From Pseudochelatococcus sp047501465 (GTDB lineage Bacteria; Pseudomonadota; Alphaproteobacteria; Rhizobiales; Beijerinckiaceae), in contig NZ_JAZDRL010000002.1 of the NCBI RefSeq assembly GCF_047501465.1, positions 620,001 to 684,000 of the forward strand: a stretch of DNA of 64,000 nt. Direction: 5' to 3'. The notes below the pieces were generated by a model that made no database searches, was not told the origin of the DNA, and saw only the letters and a list, made by a program, of their open reading frames with translations. Shown here piece after piece: positions 52,053 through 61,179 of the stretch. A program made the position numbers and the translations under genes. Numbering within the stretch: position 1 is the first letter of the stretch; every line of letters begins with the position of its first letter.

Positions 52053-53549
52053 ATGGCCGCTAATGATTACCTGGGCGTGTTGACGCTCGTCGGGCAGCAG
52101 AAACTCGCCGCTGCCATTGGCGGAACGCCACTGGTTTTGCAAACGCTCCGGGTTGGTGACGGCAATGGTGCCGAGATCACGCCTAATGAGACCATGGTTG
52201 ATCTGGTGCACCGTGTCGGCAATGCCTACGGTGTGGTGTCGAGCGGGCGCGATCCGGTCAATCTACAGATGTGGCGGGTAACGTCTGTCATTCCTGAGAC
52301 AGACGGGCCGTTCAACATCCGTGAAATCGGTGTGTTTGATGCGGATGGTGATCTGATTGCCATCGCCCGCCATCCGTTAGTGGAGAAGCGCGCGCCGGGG
52401 CAGGGCGCGGCTGTAGAGCTGACGACCGATATCGTGTTTCCGGTCTCATCTACGGCGCAGATCACGGTGAACTTCTTGCCGGATTCTGGCGTCGATATCG
52501 CTCGCCTCATGCGTCCGCCATTTATAGCGGTCAATAGCGCGACAGTGAGGACGCCGCCAGCAATATCGTTGCAAGGTGATCTCTATCTGGTGCCTGCAGC
52601 ACCAACCGGGGCATGGTCTGGTTCAGTTGGCAAATTGATGATGTGGAACGGTATCGTCTGGCGCATGGCAACAGCACCAACTGGTTCAGTTGTCTGCGCA
52701 TCTGATACAGGAATCTACTGGCGCAAAACCGCATCTGGTTGGACCGAATGGCATGCCACTACAGATGACAGGGGGCTGATCGAGCTTGCCACCAATGCTG
52801 AGGTGCAGGCTGGCACCGATACAATACGGGCTGTCACACCAGCCAGCCTATCCGCCCGCACGGCAACCATTGACCGGACGGGTCTCGTTGAACTCGCAAC
52901 CACATCCGAAGCTACGGCAGGAACCGATGCAACACGCGCCGTGACACCATCCGGCCTTGCCGCAGCTCTACTCGCCATTCCCGAAGGCATCCATGTGATG
53001 ACCTCATATGGCGTTTTCACAGTGCCAGCTGGCGTGACAAAAATTGATGTTGCGATCTGGGGTGGTGGCGGTGGAGGTGGCAGCACCGGCATGGGAGGTT
53101 CATCCGGCGGTGCCGGAGCGGGTGGCCATGCCCGTAAGCTGATCTCTGTCACGCCGGGCCAGCAGCTTACAGGCATCGTCGGAGCAGGCGGTGCAGCTGG
53201 CGCGCTCGGCGGTGGCGGGGGAACTGGCGGAAATACATCCTTCGGTCCCATGACAGCCTACGGCGGCAGCGGTGGTCGGCCAAATCCCTCCGGAGATGGT
53301 GGGCAAGGTGGCAGCGCAGCAGGTGGCGATATCAATTCCCGTGGTGGAGATGGTTCATCCGGTGCAGCTGGTTCTGATGTGACTGGCGGTGCAGGAGGTG
53401 GCTCACCCTTCGGCGGTCCCGGCGGTGGCGCTGGGCACGGCATATCTGCTGGAGGCGCAATACCCGGTGGAGGTGGTGCAGGAGGTGGTAGTTCCTATAG
53501 CTCATCCGGCGGCGCAGGCGCTCCCGGGTTGATCATCATCAGATGGTGA
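52053..53549 (+). CDS. Tail fibre protein (collar-fibre N-terminus, glycine-rich tip)
   Basis: Receptor-binding fibre of 498 residues. Residues about 1-160 are a P2 gpH-like/DUF3751 collar domain (LTLVGQQKLAAAIGG, NETMVDLVHRVG, NIREIGVFDADGDLIAIA). A middle shaft has two copies of a GLIELAT and AGTDTIRAVTPASL unit. The end, from about 315, is a very Gly-rich domain starting HVMTSYGVFTVPAG and ending GLIIIRW. The tip sequence pattern is shared with the next gene. Confidence 0.9.
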   Translation: MAANDYLGVLTLVGQQKLAAAIGGTPLVLQTLRVGDGNGAEITPNETMVDLVHRVGNAYGVVSSGRDPVNLQMWRVTSVIPETDGPFNIREIGVFDADGDLIAIARHPLVEKRAPGQGAAVELTTDIVFPVSSTAQITVNFLPDSGVDIARLMRPPFIAVNSATVRTPPAISLQGDLYLVPAAPTGAWSGSVGKLMMWNGIVWRMATAPTGSVVCASDTGIYWRKTASGWTEWHATTDDRGLIELATNAEVQAGTDTIRAVTPASLSARTATIDRTGLVELATTSEATAGTDATRAVTPSGLAAALLAIPEGIHVMTSYGVFTVPAGVTKIDVAIWGGGGGGGSTGMGGSSGGAGAGGHARKLISVTPGQQLTGIVGAGGAAGALGGGGGTGGNTSFGPMTAYGGSGGRPNPSGDGGQGGSAAGGDINSRGGDGSSGAAGSDVTGGAGGGSPFGGPGGGAGHGISAGGAIPGGGGAGGGSSYSSSGGAGAPGLIIIRW

Positions 53550-54910
53550 ACGCGATGACGAACGATAATGCACTTGATCTTGCTTCCCGGAATGATATGC
53601 CATTGCGGGAAAGTCTTCATGGCGATGAGCTGTTGCCCGCGATTGATGGGGCAAGCCTCGTTGCGGTTCCACTGGCGGCTCTTGTCACAGCCGCTACGCC
53701 AGAACCATTGCCGCCTCCCACGTGGGAAGATCTGGCAGATAAGCCGGATGCATTCCTGCCAGACGCTCATCAGCATGCGATTGCTGATGTTGTCGGGCTG
53801 GATGATGCGCTGGATGCGAAGGCTGCTGCATCGACTGTTGCAGCCATTGCTGAGGATCTGTCTGATCTGACAGGGAATGTCATTGAGCTGGCCGAAGATG
53901 TATCAGACCTTGAACAGGTGGTGGCAGATAAGGCACCGCTTGCCTCTCCGGTACTAATCGGTATTCCAGAAGCGCCCACCGCTGAAGCAGGAACCAGCAC
54001 AACGCAGCTTGCAACAACGGCATTCGTTGCAACAGCAATTGCCGCAATACCATCTGATGAGATTGCATGGCCTGACATCACTGACAAGCCATCAGACTTT
54101 CCGCCTTCCGAACATACACATGCCCTTGAAGATGTGCCGGGTCTCGCCGCTGCATTAGGCGATAAGGCATCAGCCGATGATCTTGCATCGCTGACGCTTG
54201 CAATCGGTGACAAGGCACCGCTTGCATCTCCTGCCTTCACAGGCTCGCCAACAGCGCCCACGGCAAGCACTGGCACAAACACCACACAGATTGCGACCAC
54301 CGCCTTCACCCATGCGGCTTTGGCAGCGCGACCGCAGGCCGGACTGCACATCATGACTGTATCCGGAAACTTCACGGTGCCATCCGGCGTCAGTTCCATC
54401 GATGTTCAATTGTGGGGCGCTGGAGGTGGCGGAGGCGGTGTTGGTACCGTCGGCCAGTCTGCGGGTGGCGGCGGTGGAGGAGGTTACTGTCGTGCCAGAC
54501 TTGCGGTCACACCCGGACAGGTCATCGCGGCCACGGTGGGCGCAGGAGGCTACAGCAACCCAGGTGGCGGAGGGGCAAATGGCGGCAACACGACATTCGG
54601 CGCTCTGGTTGCCAACGGCGGTGGTGGAGGTGGATCTAATCCGGTCGGGAGCGGTGGAGCTGGCGGATCCGCGACAGGCGGCGGCATCAACATAAGCGGC
54701 GGCTATGGCGGGTCGGGATCAGGAAACATTGTAGGCGGTGCCCATGGCGGCAATGGCGGAGGCACTGCATTCGGAGGCGCTGGCGGGGCTGTCACTACGT
54801 ACACAGGCGGTCCCGGACAGTCCCCCGGTGGTGGTGGAGCAGGCGGAGGTGGCGGAAACACCAACGCTGGTGGAAGTGGTGCCCAGGGCATGATTATCAT
54901 TCGTTATTGA
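53543..54910 (+). CDS. Second tail fibre-like protein with paralogous glycine-rich tip
   Basis: Protein of 455 residues. The N-terminus is unlike the first fibre (MTNDNALDLASRNDMPLRES; alternative start 53555). Two shaft units of type DKAPLASPxxxGxPxAPTA and TQxATTAF follow. The C-terminal domain (from about 270) begins HIMTVSGNFTVPSG, is Gly-rich and ends GMIIIRY, parallel to the first fibre. It overlaps that gene by 7 bases. The two fibres may bind different receptors or form one complex. Confidence 0.85.
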   Translation: MVNAMTNDNALDLASRNDMPLRESLHGDELLPAIDGASLVAVPLAALVTAATPEPLPPPTWEDLADKPDAFLPDAHQHAIADVVGLDDALDAKAAASTVAAIAEDLSDLTGNVIELAEDVSDLEQVVADKAPLASPVLIGIPEAPTAEAGTSTTQLATTAFVATAIAAIPSDEIAWPDITDKPSDFPPSEHTHALEDVPGLAAALGDKASADDLASLTLAIGDKAPLASPAFTGSPTAPTASTGTNTTQIATTAFTHAALAARPQAGLHIMTVSGNFTVPSGVSSIDVQLWGAGGGGGGVGTVGQSAGGGGGGGYCRARLAVTPGQVIAATVGAGGYSNPGGGGANGGNTTFGALVANGGGGGGSNPVGSGGAGGSATGGGINISGGYGGSGSGNIVGGAHGGNGGGTAFGGAGGAVTTYTGGPGQSPGGGGAGGGGGNTNAGGSGAQGMIIIRY

Positions 54911-54919
54911 GGACCGGCG

Positions 54920-55441
54920 ATGCCAATTGCAGCAATTGTAGACCATGGAAAAGTAACCAATATCATCCTGCTTGAGACCATTGAGGGTGCCGCGCTTTTT
55001 AACGCAATCCCCTGTGATGAAGGCGTCTCCATCGGCTGGAGGTATAGCGATGGTATTTTCGCGCCTCCGGCATTGCCGCGAGTGGATCTTGATGCTCTCA
55101 AGTTAGCCTTGAAGGCTGCCGTTGATGCAGCAGCAGAGGTTGAGCGGCACAGATACATCACATCCGGCAGCGGACAGGCCATGACCTATCAGGCCAAAGC
55201 CGCAGAGGCTGTGCGTTATGCTGACACTGAGGGGGCAGGAGAATATCCATTCCTGTCTATGGAAGTCGGGATCACAGGAGCTACGCTTGCTGATGTCGCA
55301 GCGGTTGTCCTGACTATGCATAACCAATGGCAGGCCATTGGAGGCCAAATCGAACAGGCGCGCCTGTCTGCCAAGGCGCAGATTGATGCAGCACCCGATG
55401 AAGCAACGGCACGTGCGGTCGTGGCCATTTGGCCATCCTGA
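54920..55441 (+). CDS. Tail fibre assembly-type protein (DUF4376-like)
   Basis: Protein of 173 residues. The N-terminus (AAIVDHGKVTNIILLE, with SIGWRYSDGIF) is the usual sugar-like cap seen in proteins encoded after fibres, and the C-terminal half (VERHRYITSGSGQAMTYQAKAAEA, EVGITGATLADVAAVVL) fits DUF4376. Such proteins probably help fibre folding or attach to it. It is the last gene before a terminator. Confidence 0.8.
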   Translation: MPIAAIVDHGKVTNIILLETIEGAALFNAIPCDEGVSIGWRYSDGIFAPPALPRVDLDALKLALKAAVDAAAEVERHRYITSGSGQAMTYQAKAAEAVRYADTEGAGEYPFLSMEVGITGATLADVAAVVLTMHNQWQAIGGQIEQARLSAKAQIDAAPDEATARAVVAIWPS

Positions 55442-55469
55442 TCAACAAAATCACAGGTTCCAATTTGCA

Positions 55470-55490
55470 CCCGCCTCGGCGGGTTTTTTT
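55470..55490 (+). terminator. Intrinsic terminator between fibre and sheath operons
   Basis: CCCGCC-TC-GGCGGG (55470-55483) is followed by seven T. It sits just before the sheath ribosome site CTGGAGG, separating baseplate/fibre genes from sheath/tube genes. Confidence 0.9.
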
Positions 55491-55507
55491 ATGTCTGGAG
55501 GCCATCA

Positions 55508-57172
55508 ATGGCAGATATATCCTTTCACCATGGCACGCGCGTATCCGAGAGCGGTGAAAACCCGGTTCTGATCAGAACTGACCAATCAGCGGTTATCTTT
55601 CTTATCGGGACTGCACCCGATGCTGATCCGGCACAATGGCCGGAAGGTGAAACAATCCTGCTCAAGGGCAGTCCCACGAAAGCGCGCACGCTTGGCGCCA
55701 CGGGCACGCTGAAAGCAGCAGTCGATGACATATTTGACCAGCATGGCCCGCTCGTGTTCGTGCATCGTGTTGGTGAAGGTGTTGATGCGGCTGATACACT
55801 GTCGCGCATTGTCGGCGATAGCACAGCGATGACAGGTGTTCATGCAGCGCTTGCCTGCGAGAGCCGGTTCGGGCTGAAGCCTCGTATTCTGATCGCGCCG
55901 GGCTTTACAGCTTCAACTCCGGTTGACGGTATTGCGAGCATCAATGTTACCAGCCAGGGGGCAGCGTATACGTCTGCACCGACAGTCACGATTACGGGGC
56001 AGGGTGGAACAGGTGCAACTGCGACAGCGACATTGGCTTCTGATGCTGTGGCAACTGTGGCTGTCTCGGCAGGTGGTTCCGGCTATAAGATAGCCCCAAC
56101 TGTAATCTTCACTGGCGATGGTACTGGCGCACAGGCTGTTGCTACGGTTGTCGGTGGTGTCGTAACGGCTGTGACGGTAACTGAGGGTGGATCAGGTTAT
56201 GCTTCTGCACCTACCGTTGCCTTTAGCGGCGGGGGCGGCACGGGTGCTGTTGCGGAGGCTCTTGTCGAAGATGGCAAGATCACCGGCTTTATCATCCGCA
56301 AGCCCGGCTTTGGATACGTCAATCCAACAGTCACCGTCGCAGGTGGTGGAGGCACTGGGGCCACGGCGACAGCCCATGCTGGCACAACCATCAATCCTGT
56401 TGTGGCCGAGCTGATGGGCGTCACAGAAAAGCTTCGTGCTGTCGCTTTTGTCGATGGCCCGGATACAACCGATGAGGCCGCAGTCAACTATCGCAGTCTC
56501 ATCAACAGCCAGCGCATCTATATCATCGATCCAAAGGTGCAGGTCTGGGATACGGTCGCCAATGCCAACGTACCGCGGCCTGCATCAGCACGTTTTGCTG
56601 GCGTGCAATGCCGTGTTGATCGGCAGTTCGGATTCTGGTGGTCGCTATCGAACAAACCAATCAACGGCATCACGGGCATCACCCGTCCAGTCACCTATGG
56701 TGAGCAGGCGAACTACCTCAATGAGCGGGCTGTTGCCACCATCATTAATCTGAATGGCGAAGGCTATCGCACCTGGGGTAACCGCGTCGCGACCGGCGAT
56801 GACCTTTGGCAGTTCCTCTCTGTCCGCCGCACGGCTGACTTCATCAATGAAGCGATTGAGCGGGCATATCTCGACTTCGTGGATCGGCCGTTCTCGATGG
56901 CAAACCTCAAGCTCCTGATCGAGAGCGGCAACGCCTTCCTCAAGATGCTGCAGGCTGAAGGTGCAATCCTTGGCGGGCGTGTGTGGCTCGATCCAGAGCG
57001 CAATACCAATGAGACCATGGCTCAGGGTCGCATAACGCTTGGCGTGGCCTTTGAGCCTCCGGCTCCTATGGAGGACATTCGCGTGATTGCACACCGAGAT
57101 ATCACCTACTACGCCGTTCTGCGTGACCGGGTGCTGGCAGAAACCAGCGACGGCATTTTAAGCGCAGCTTGA
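55508..57172 (+). CDS. Contractile tail sheath protein with inserted repeat domain
   Basis: Sheath subunit of 554 residues, P2 gpFI type. The N-terminus (FHHGTRVSESGENPVLIRTDQSAVIFLIGTAPDAD) and the C-terminal parts (FWWSLSNKPINGITGITRPV, LNGEGYRTWGNRVATGD, DRPFSMANLKLLIESGNAFL, DIRVIAHRDITYYAVL) are conserved. Residues about 137-294 are an extra domain of four related units (GSGYxxAPTV then GxGGTGAxAxA). P2 gpFI has 396 residues, so the difference equals this insertion. It should project from the tail surface. SD CTGGAGG is upstream. Confidence 0.94.
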   Translation: MADISFHHGTRVSESGENPVLIRTDQSAVIFLIGTAPDADPAQWPEGETILLKGSPTKARTLGATGTLKAAVDDIFDQHGPLVFVHRVGEGVDAADTLSRIVGDSTAMTGVHAALACESRFGLKPRILIAPGFTASTPVDGIASINVTSQGAAYTSAPTVTITGQGGTGATATATLASDAVATVAVSAGGSGYKIAPTVIFTGDGTGAQAVATVVGGVVTAVTVTEGGSGYASAPTVAFSGGGGTGAVAEALVEDGKITGFIIRKPGFGYVNPTVTVAGGGGTGATATAHAGTTINPVVAELMGVTEKLRAVAFVDGPDTTDEAAVNYRSLINSQRIYIIDPKVQVWDTVANANVPRPASARFAGVQCRVDRQFGFWWSLSNKPINGITGITRPVTYGEQANYLNERAVATIINLNGEGYRTWGNRVATGDDLWQFLSVRRTADFINEAIERAYLDFVDRPFSMANLKLLIESGNAFLKMLQAEGAILGGRVWLDPERNTNETMAQGRITLGVAFEPPAPMEDIRVIAHRDITYYAVLRDRVLAETSDGILSAA

Positions 57173-57191
57173 TAGATCAGGAGAAAGCACC

Positions 57192-57701
57192 ATGGCATCT
57201 GAACAGCCGCGCCTTATTCTGCGCAACGCCACGATCTTCGTGGATCGCATCTCCCGCGTCGGTCAGGCGCGGGAAGTGACCTTGCCGACGCCAGAGGTCA
57301 CGGTCGAGGAGTTCTGCAACGCGGGCATGATCAAGGCTCGCGATGTGAATCTCGGCTATTCCAAGCTCGAAGCATCCTTCGTTGAAACCGCATTTGATCC
57401 GGCGGTCATCGGCCTGTTTGGTCTGGCACCTGGTGTGGTGAAAGACTTCCTTGTCACGGGTGCACTCGTTGATGAGGATGGCACCACGACCAGCGCCGTC
57501 GCGTATCTGCGCGGGTTTCTGCGCCAGTTTGATCCGGGTGCATGGGAAGCAGGCTCAAAGGCTGAGACCACATTCAATCTGTCGGTGCATGAGTTCAAGC
57601 TGGAGATCGGCGGGCGCTCCATCATTGAGATGGATGACTTCGACATCAAGGTGAATGGAGTCAGCCAGTATCAGAGCATTCGAAATGCGTTGTTACTCTG
57701 A
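57192..57701 (+). CDS. Major tail tube protein (gpFII)
   Basis: Tube subunit of 169 residues. LRNATIFVDRISRVGQAREVTLPTPEV opens it, then GYSKLEASFVETAFDPAVIGLFGL and VHEFKLEIGGRSIIEMDDFDIKVNGVSQYQSIRNALLL close it, all characteristic of P2 gpFII. It forms the hollow tube inside the sheath. SD AGGAG precedes the ATG. A terminator follows. Confidence 0.94.
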   Translation: MASEQPRLILRNATIFVDRISRVGQAREVTLPTPEVTVEEFCNAGMIKARDVNLGYSKLEASFVETAFDPAVIGLFGLAPGVVKDFLVTGALVDEDGTTTSAVAYLRGFLRQFDPGAWEAGSKAETTFNLSVHEFKLEIGGRSIIEMDDFDIKVNGVSQYQSIRNALLL

Positions 57702-57727
57702 TCGCTAAATCCGTAATCACTATCAAT

Positions 57728-57749
57728 GCCCGCCTCGTGCGGGCTTTTT
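57728..57749 (+). terminator. Intrinsic terminator after the tube gene
   Basis: GCCCGC-CTCGT-GCGGGC (57728-57744) followed by TTTTT. It separates the abundant sheath/tube transcript from the chaperone and tape-measure genes. Confidence 0.9.
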
Positions 57750-57764
57750 CGTTTGGAGCTTTTG

Positions 57765-58076
57765 ATGTCAGATACAATTACGATGCAGCTTGGTTTGCCT
57801 GTCGAATATCAAGGCAAGACCTATACCAGCCTGACCTTCCGCAAACTAAAGGCCAAAGACCTCGTTGCCTCTGATCTGGTGGATGGCGAGGTGCGTAAGA
57901 GCATCGCCATCTTTGCCTCCAATGCTGGCGTGCCAATGGGCGTCATTGAAGAGCTGGACCTCGATGACTTTGAAAAGATCGGCGAGGAAATCCGCCCGCT
58001 CCTGGGAAAGTTGGCGAGCCGTCTGGCTGGACAGGCGGCAGGCGACAACGAGGCTATCCCCACATTGACGCGGTAG
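57765..58076 (+). CDS. Tail assembly chaperone gpE
   Basis: Protein of 103 residues of the Phage_TAC family: PVEYQGKTYTSLTFRKLKAKDLVASDL at the N-terminus, acidic middle, and GQAAGDNEAIPTLTR at the end. It binds the tape measure during tail assembly. ATG 57765 has GGAG upstream. A -1 frame continues beyond the stop to give an extended gpE+E' product, as in P2. Confidence 0.85.
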   Translation: MSDTITMQLGLPVEYQGKTYTSLTFRKLKAKDLVASDLVDGEVRKSIAIFASNAGVPMGVIEELDLDDFEKIGEEIRPLLGKLASRLAGQAAGDNEAIPTLTR

Positions 58077-58198
58077 CCGCACTGGCGCGCCATCTGCATA
58101 CCTCAATCGAGCAGATCGAGGATATGGAGATCAGCCGATTTGACGCCTACCTCGCATCAGCCAGCCGTATCCTGAAAGCTGAGAACGGCACTTCATAA
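58059..58198 (+). CDS. gpE' extension, reached by -1 frameshift from gpE
   Basis: The -1 frame is open without its own start and encodes HIDAVAALARHLHTSIEQIED, then MEISRFDAYLASASRIL, the typical end of P2 gpE+E'. The shift must occur before the gpE stop. A run of four C at 58058-58061 (codons ATC CCC ACA) allows a proline tRNA to slip from CCC to CCC one base back, joining EAIP to HIDAV and giving a protein of about 144 residues. Confidence 0.75.
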
Positions 58199-58208
58199 GA
58201 GATCAATC

Positions 58209-60602
58209 ATGGCCGTTCTTACTTCCAAGCTGATCGTCTCGCTGGTTGATCAGATCACGGCACCAATGCGTGGCGTCAATGCCGCGCTGAAAGGTGTGCA
58301 GGATCGCATCAAGGCAAACAATGCCCAGATGGATGCCATGCGCGGTCGCATGGTGGAAGCTGCCGCTGTTGGCTATGCACTGGCACGCGCGATCTCGGCA
58401 CCGGTTAAGGCGGCGATGGAATTTGAATCCGCCATGGCTGATGTCAAGAAGGTGGTGGACTTCGATACGCCTGCCGAATTCAAGCAGTTCTCCAAGGATG
58501 TTACGGACATGTCCGAGCGCATCCCGATGGCTTCAAAAGAGCTGACACAGATCGTTGCTGCCGCCGGTCAATCAGGCATTCCCAAAGATGAACTGATTGA
58601 GTTCACGGAAATGGCGGCGAAGGTCGGAGTGGCCTTTGATGTCAGCGCGAGCGAGGCGGGCGAGTCTCTGGCCAAGATGATGACGGGTCTCAACCTGTCG
58701 ATCGCAGGCGTGTCCGCGCTATCAGACAGCATGAACCATCTGTCGAACAATGGGCCAGCAGCTGCGAAAGATGTTCTCGATATCGTGCGCCGCGTTGGTG
58801 CTCAAGGCAAGCAGTTCGGGTTTACAGCTACACAGGTTGCAGCCTTTGGTGCGGCCATGGTTGGTGCAGGTGCGCAGTCAGATGTTGCTGCGACTTCGTT
58901 TAACAACATGGGCCGAGCGCTCGTTAAAGGTGGGAACGCCACCAAAGCTCAGCGACAGGCATTGGGGGCTTTAGGAATTGATAGCGTCAAGCTGGCAAAG
59001 GCCATGCAAAAGGATGCCGTCAAATCCACAATAACGGTGCTTGAGCGCATCAATAAGTTGCCTGCGCATATGCGTGCATCGGTCACTTCCCAGCTATTCG
59101 GTGATGAAGCGCGTGCGCTTGGGCCAATCATCACCAACCTCGATCTGCTCAAGAAGAACCTTGGGCTTGTAGAAAACGAAATTGACTATCTGGGTTCAGC
59201 CGAGAAGGAATATCAGGCGCGTTCTGCTACGACAGAAAACGGCCTGCAGCTTCTGACCAACACCTTTGGCAATTTAAGCAAAGCTATCGGTGATGCGCTG
59301 TTGCCTATCATCAATGATACGTCATCAGGTCTGATCCCGCTCATTCACCAGGTGCGCGAGTTTATTGAGGCTAATGGCAAGCTTGTTCGCAATGTGGTTC
59401 TGACCGTTGGCGGTCTGGTCGCCTTCCGTGTGGCAGCAATTGCGGCGCAGTGGGGCTTGTTGTTCCTCAAGGGTGGCCTGCTGCAGGTTGCCTCTATTGG
59501 TCTCATGTCTGCGCGGGGTATCCTTGCTGCAGGCGGAGCTGTTGCCTCACTTGGACGGATGTTACTTGCCATAACATTCGGCTCGATTATTGCTGGCTTC
59601 CGGGGGCTTGCTTTGGCAGCAGCGTCATTCAGTTGGGTTGTATCAGGGCTTGGTACAGGTACAGCACTTTCGATGTTCGGTCGAAGTCTGCTGGCGCTGT
59701 TGAATCCGATGGCTTTGGTGCGCGGGGCATTTATTGCGTTGCGGTTTGCAGTGATCTCAACCGGTATCGGTGCAATTGCAGTCGCGGTCGCTATGGCTGG
59801 TGTCTGGATCTACAACAACTGGTCAGGATTAGTGGCCTTCTTTGAAGGCTTTGGCTCTGGCCTTAAGGCAGCACTTGCTCCCGTCATGCCAGCGATCCAG
59901 CCGGTTCTTGATGGCGTGTCATGGCTATGGGAGAAGATCTCGGCGCTGACCGGTGAAGTGCAGTCCAATGGCGATGAATGGCGTAGCTGGGGTGAAACCA
60001 TCGGCACCATTGTCGGCACTGCGATCACGGGCGTGATCGAAAAATTCCAGGCACTTGTTGGCTGGATTGGCAAGGCGTGGGAAGGTGCCAAAGGGATCGG
60101 CAGCGCTATCGGTTCATGGTTCGGCGGATCCGGGCAGGCAGCCGTTGTGCCTGGTGCCACGCCTCAAGGCGAGCAGGTTATTGATGGAGCACGTGCAAAT
60201 GGTGGCCCTGTCTCGGCGGGCGGTACATATCTGGTGGGTGAGCGTGGGCCGGAGCTATTCGCTCCCAAGCGGGACGGATTCATTCTGCCCGCCAACATCA
60301 CCCGTTTGCTCAAGTCCACGGCAGCGCTGGGGGCAGCAGCCTATGCAGTACCTGCAGCGGCAACGCCTAACCTCGGTGCGTATACGCTACCTGAGCCAAC
60401 TGTTCAGGCGATCATGCAGTCAGGCTCTCAAACGCCTGCTGCGGCAGTATCGAGCCAGTCAGCAAGATCGCCCGTCAATCAGACGAACCATATCCAGATC
60501 ACGATCTCGGGTGCAAATGGCATCGATCCAGAAGCCATTGCCCGCGAGATCGGCAATAAGGTCTCGCGACGTCTGGAGGGCGCGTTGTTCGATTACACCT
60601 AG
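58209..60602 (+). CDS. Tail tape measure protein (gpT)
   Basis: Protein of 797 residues that sets tail length and passes into the host on infection. The TIGR01760-type N-terminal domain (AVLTSKLIVSLVDQITAPM, FESAMADVKKVVDF, TDMSERIPMASKELTQIVAAAGQSGI) is clear. Residues about 390-540 are strongly hydrophobic helices. The C-terminus has GGPVSAGGTYLVGERGPELF and a beta end (NHIQITISGANG). It is shorter than P2 gpT (815) by little. Its stop overlaps the convergent HigA stop at CTAG. Confidence 0.93.
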   Translation: MAVLTSKLIVSLVDQITAPMRGVNAALKGVQDRIKANNAQMDAMRGRMVEAAAVGYALARAISAPVKAAMEFESAMADVKKVVDFDTPAEFKQFSKDVTDMSERIPMASKELTQIVAAAGQSGIPKDELIEFTEMAAKVGVAFDVSASEAGESLAKMMTGLNLSIAGVSALSDSMNHLSNNGPAAAKDVLDIVRRVGAQGKQFGFTATQVAAFGAAMVGAGAQSDVAATSFNNMGRALVKGGNATKAQRQALGALGIDSVKLAKAMQKDAVKSTITVLERINKLPAHMRASVTSQLFGDEARALGPIITNLDLLKKNLGLVENEIDYLGSAEKEYQARSATTENGLQLLTNTFGNLSKAIGDALLPIINDTSSGLIPLIHQVREFIEANGKLVRNVVLTVGGLVAFRVAAIAAQWGLLFLKGGLLQVASIGLMSARGILAAGGAVASLGRMLLAITFGSIIAGFRGLALAAASFSWVVSGLGTGTALSMFGRSLLALLNPMALVRGAFIALRFAVISTGIGAIAVAVAMAGVWIYNNWSGLVAFFEGFGSGLKAALAPVMPAIQPVLDGVSWLWEKISALTGEVQSNGDEWRSWGETIGTIVGTAITGVIEKFQALVGWIGKAWEGAKGIGSAIGSWFGGSGQAAVVPGATPQGEQVIDGARANGGPVSAGGTYLVGERGPELFAPKRDGFILPANITRLLKSTAALGAAAYAVPAAATPNLGAYTLPEPTVQAIMQSGSQTPAAAVSSQSARSPVNQTNHIQITISGANGIDPEAIAREIGNKVSRRLEGALFDYT

Positions 60603-60901
60603 GCCGCATGCAGCGTCGGGATGGCAGACACGTCAATATCACGCTCTGCCTCCCACAGGTCGCGAACCTGCTGAAGCCGCAACCAGAAGGCTGCGCCATT
60701 GCCAAACAGCTTGCCGATCCGAACAGCAACAGCGGGCGTAACCGGCTGCTTCTCGTTCAGGATATCGTAAAGCGTTTGCCGGGAAATGCCGAGCAGGTTT
60801 GCAATCTCGGTTTTGGTCTTTCCCGTTGCGGGGATAGCATCCTCACGCAGGATGGCACCTGGATGAGTTGGTGCCCTTTTGCGACTACGCTCAGTTACCA
60901 T
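60599..60901 (-). CDS. higA: HigA-family antitoxin
   Basis: XRE antitoxin of 100 residues: PTHPGAILREDAIPATGKTKTEIANLLGISRQTLYDILNEKQPVTPAVAVRIGKLFGNGAAFWLRLQQ is the classical HigA (VapI) pattern. It neutralises HigB and represses the operon. GGAGGA precedes ATG 60901, which lies inside the HigB 3' end. It runs opposite to the tail genes and shares the CTAG with the tape-measure stop. Confidence 0.93.
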   Translation of the reverse strand: MVTERSRKRAPTHPGAILREDAIPATGKTKTEIANLLGISRQTLYDILNEKQPVTPAVAVRIGKLFGNGAAFWLRLQQVRDLWEAERDIDVSAIPTLHAA

Positions 60902-61175
60902 GATAATCCTCCAGATCGATATCTGTCGCATCTTCACCTTCAAACGAAAATGTAATGCGCCAGTTGCGTGAAACATTGATCGCGAAACGTCCTGCACGGT
61001 CACCCTTGAGAGCATGAAACCCATACCCGAAGATGTCCAGATCTTCTGGCCTGGTCGCTACATCGAGCGCATCCAGTTGCCGACCAATCCTGGCAACCCA
61101 ATCGGGCCGGAGACCACGTTCATCATCCCGTTCCCAGAATTTCTTGAGCGCCTTGCTTTTGAACGTCTTGATCAT
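60891..61175 (-). CDS. higB: HigB-family mRNA interferase toxin
   Basis: RelE-superfamily toxin of 94 residues: MIKTFKSKALKKFWERDD, RIGRQLDALDVATRPEDLD, FHALKGDRAGRFAINVSRNWRITFSFEGEDATDIDLEDYH are standard HigB motifs, with the ribosome-dependent RNase residues in the NVSRNWRI region. The ATG at 61175 is chosen because it follows the promoter/operator and matches family length; longer readings cross the operator. Toxin first, antitoxin second is the normal hig order. Confidence 0.93.
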   Translation of the reverse strand: MIKTFKSKALKKFWERDDERGLRPDWVARIGRQLDALDVATRPEDLDIFGYGFHALKGDRAGRFAINVSRNWRITFSFEGEDATDIDLEDYHGN

Positions 61176-61179
61176 GAAT

